From Candidatus Hydrogenedentota bacterium (GTDB taxonomy: Bacteria > Spirochaetota > Leptospiria > Turneriellales > J094): a stretch of 7,092 nt of DNA. Below the pieces are notes generated by a model. The model was not told the origin of the DNA, did no database searches, and saw nothing but the letters and a program-made list of their open reading frames with translations. The stretch spans positions 1-7,092 of the forward strand of contig RFJE01000035.1 in assembly GCA_003695005.1 (NCBI GenBank). The letters are read 5' to 3'. Position numbers and translations under genes: made by a program. Below are positions 5,653 through 7,092 of the stretch, one piece after another (position 1 is the stretch's first letter; every line of letters starts with the position of its first letter).

Positions 5653-6552
5653 ATGTCTTCTTTTTTGGCTTATGGTCGAGCTCTTTTGCGTCTAGGCAAA
5701 GTGCGTCTGATTTCGGCATCTGGTTTTAGTGGTGTGGCAGGGTACTTGCTATCCGCCTGGACGGCTCATACTCCTTTTCATTACGAAACTATGCTATTGG
5801 TTTTTTTTATTATTCTTCTTTCTGCTTTTGGATCTGTTCTTATCAATAATTTATTTGACCAAGAAATGGATTTAAAAATGGAAAGAACCAAACAGCGCTA
5901 TGCCGATATGCAACTCCTAGGTGGTCCATTCTTATGGGCTTTTTCTATTTCTACGATTCTTTTTTCTTTTTTCTTGGCATTTGTTTTTTTTCATTGGAAA
6001 GTTTTGCTTACATTGATCCTTGCTGTTTTTACGTATGTCTTTTGGTACACTCTTCTTTTAAAAAGAAAAACCCCTTTTGCAGCAGTCCTTGGGGGGATTC
6101 CGGGAGCGTTACCGATTTTAACAGGTGCTTTTGCAGCAACCCCAACCCCTAATATGGCTGTTTATTTTCTTTTCTTATGGATGATTTTATGGCAGCCGCC
6201 TCATTTTTGGGCATTGGCTTTAAAAATAAAAGAAGAATATGCTGCAGCCAATGTGCCTGTTTTACCTGTGATTTTTGATGATTATTACACCAAGCTTTTT
6301 ATTCTTTTGTACGGGCTTGCTCTTTTGCCAACAGCCTTTTTCGTAGGAATGTTTGCAAACTTTTCTTATTTGTACCAAGTGGGTAGTTTTCTCGCAGGGC
6401 TATATTATCTGATGGTAACTTATAAAATGATTTTTTCTCCTCATGATCAAAATCCGAAGCAGGCCGAGCAGAATTACCAAAAAGCTTTTCGAGTTTCTCT
6501 GATTTACATGCTGCTCCTTTTTACTTTTATGATTGTGGATATTTTTGTATGA
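5653..6552 (+). CDS. cyoE: Protoheme IX farnesyltransferase (haem O synthase)
   Basis: A 299-aa polytopic inner-membrane protein of the UbiA prenyltransferase family (also named ctaB), the usual length for the family. It transfers a farnesyl group from farnesyl diphosphate to haem B to give haem O, the precursor of haem A, both being cofactors of haem-copper terminal oxidases. Evidence: the first Asp-rich motif NNLFDQEMDLKMERTKQR (N65, D69, D73, then ERTK.R), which binds Mg-diphosphate; LLLKRKTPFAAVLGGIPGALP (136-154); and WQPPHFWALALKIKEEY followed by NVPVLPV (180-206), all CyoE hallmarks. Hydrophobic stretches fit seven to nine transmembrane helices. The segment after ERTKQR (YADMQLLGG) differs from the usual RP/RVL..G form, a minor divergence. 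ATG 5653 is the only standard start after the in-frame TGA at 5611; it lacks a Shine-Dalgarno. The stop overlaps the next gene's start. No oxidase subunits or ctaA are in the window. Confidence 0.95.
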   Translation: MSSFLAYGRALLRLGKVRLISASGFSGVAGYLLSAWTAHTPFHYETMLLVFFIILLSAFGSVLINNLFDQEMDLKMERTKQRYADMQLLGGPFLWAFSISTILFSFFLAFVFFHWKVLLTLILAVFTYVFWYTLLLKRKTPFAAVLGGIPGALPILTGAFAATPTPNMAVYFLFLWMILWQPPHFWALALKIKEEYAAANVPVLPVIFDDYYTKLFILLYGLALLPTAFFVGMFANFSYLYQVGSFLAGLYYLMVTYKMIFSPHDQNPKQAEQNYQKAFRVSLIYMLLLFTFMIVDIFV

Positions 6553-7092
6553 GTGATTGGGAAAATATCATTTTAGAAAATTTAAATCCGGAACAACAAA
6601 AAGCCGTACAAACAATACAAGGTCCTGTCTTAATTTTAGCAGGGGCAGGGTCCGGAAAAACTCGGACTATTGTTCACCGATTAGCATATATGATTCATGT
6701 AAAAAAAATTGCTCCTTGGAAAATTGTATCGGTTACTTTTACCAATAAAGCGGCTCAAGAAATGCAACAACGTTCTTTAGAAATTGCAGGGCCAATTGCT
6801 TCGGAAAGTATCATCCGTACATACCATTCTTTAGGTTTGTATTTTTTAAGACAACTAGCACAGTACATTGATTATCCATCGAACTTTACGATTTGGGATG
6901 ATACAGACAGTAAAGGCGCTTTAAAAGCTATTTTAAGCGAATTTCCTGGAAAATATAACCAAAATCACTTACGCTATTTTTTAGGGAAAATTTCGGATTT
7001 TAAGGATAAACTTCTTTCGCCGGAAGAGGTAGCAGAAAAAGTGGATTTAGAAGAATATGAATTTGGGGACATTTTAGAAGAAGTGTATAAAT
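6549..7092 (+). CDS. UvrD/PcrA/Rep-family ATP-dependent DNA helicase (partial, N-terminal part)
   Basis: The ATG at 6549 overlaps the cyoE TGA as ATGA. The frame stays open to the window end, giving 181 residues of a protein that is normally about 650-750 aa. Seen in order: the Q-motif region LNPEQQKAV (12-20), Walker A AGAGSGKT (31-38) with Lys37 and Thr38 for ATP phosphate and Mg, motif Ia TFTNKAAQEM (63-72), and motif Ib region IIRTYHSLGL (88-97, family form TFHS). The remainder corresponds to the start of the 1B subdomain. This is superfamily 1A, a 3'-5' single-strand translocase used in nucleotide-excision and mismatch repair and in clearing replication forks. UvrD, PcrA and Rep cannot be separated without the C-terminal half. 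The four-base overlap implies translational coupling with cyoE; I see no biochemical link between the two. Confidence 0.93.
   Translation, partial: MSDWENIILENLNPEQQKAVQTIQGPVLILAGAGSGKTRTIVHRLAYMIHVKKIAPWKIVSVTFTNKAAQEMQQRSLEIAGPIASESIIRTYHSLGLYFLRQLAQYIDYPSNFTIWDDTDSKGALKAILSEFPGKYNQNHLRYFLGKISDFKDKLLSPEEVAEKVDLEEYEFGDILEEVYK

Noticed and set aside
6557..6748. 63-codon plus-strand frame inside the helicase gene
   Set aside because: It is a shadow frame of the helicase, whose Walker A and other motifs lie in the frame starting at 6549.

Overview
The window looks like a chromosomal segment of a low-GC, Gram-negative-type bacterium that respires with a haem-copper oxidase. A spirochaete of the Leptospira group is my best guess. 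The reasons are the loose lipobox of a long surface lipoprotein, an outer-membrane barrel ending in a beta-signal, many exported proteins of no wide family, and AT-rich coding DNA. The taxonomic call is inference; nothing here is diagnostic.

Layout. (1) 1-1500, minus strand: two tightly coupled genes for exported proteins. The promoter-proximal one is a small outer-membrane beta-barrel of 183 aa. Nine bases after it begins a secreted protein of unknown function that runs off the left edge. A possible promoter and a small palindrome lie just upstream (1529-1567). (2) 1622-2135: no believable gene. It holds a GC-rich block (119 of 180 bases G or C at 1741-1920) packed with short inverted repeats, then about 200 bases of ordinary composition with further long-range repeats. 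(3) 2136-2762, minus strand: a small basic protein that I read as two tandem ribbon-helix-helix-like units, so a candidate DNA-binding protein. It has similar inverted repeats at both ends of the gene. (4) 2940-5600, plus strand and divergent from (3): an 886-aa lipoprotein with three cysteine-paired Ig-like repeats and two later fibronectin-like segments. (5) 5653-7092+, plus strand: cyoE/ctaB (haem O synthase), whose stop codon overlaps the start of a UvrD/PcrA-type helicase that runs off the right edge.

How the genes relate. cyoE and the helicase form a translationally coupled pair with unrelated functions. The two left-hand genes are probably co-expressed cell-envelope proteins. The putative regulator and the lipoprotein are divergent and share a 177-base intergenic region with a 7+7 palindrome. 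This is the classical layout for a regulator controlling itself and its neighbour, but direct evidence is lacking. The stretch from about 1621 to 2830 (GC-rich block plus regulator) is the least ordinary part and may be an inserted or repeated element. I found no transposase, integrase, CRISPR, tRNA or rRNA. I cannot point to a demonstrably new system; the 1.6-2.84 kb segment is the best candidate for further checking.
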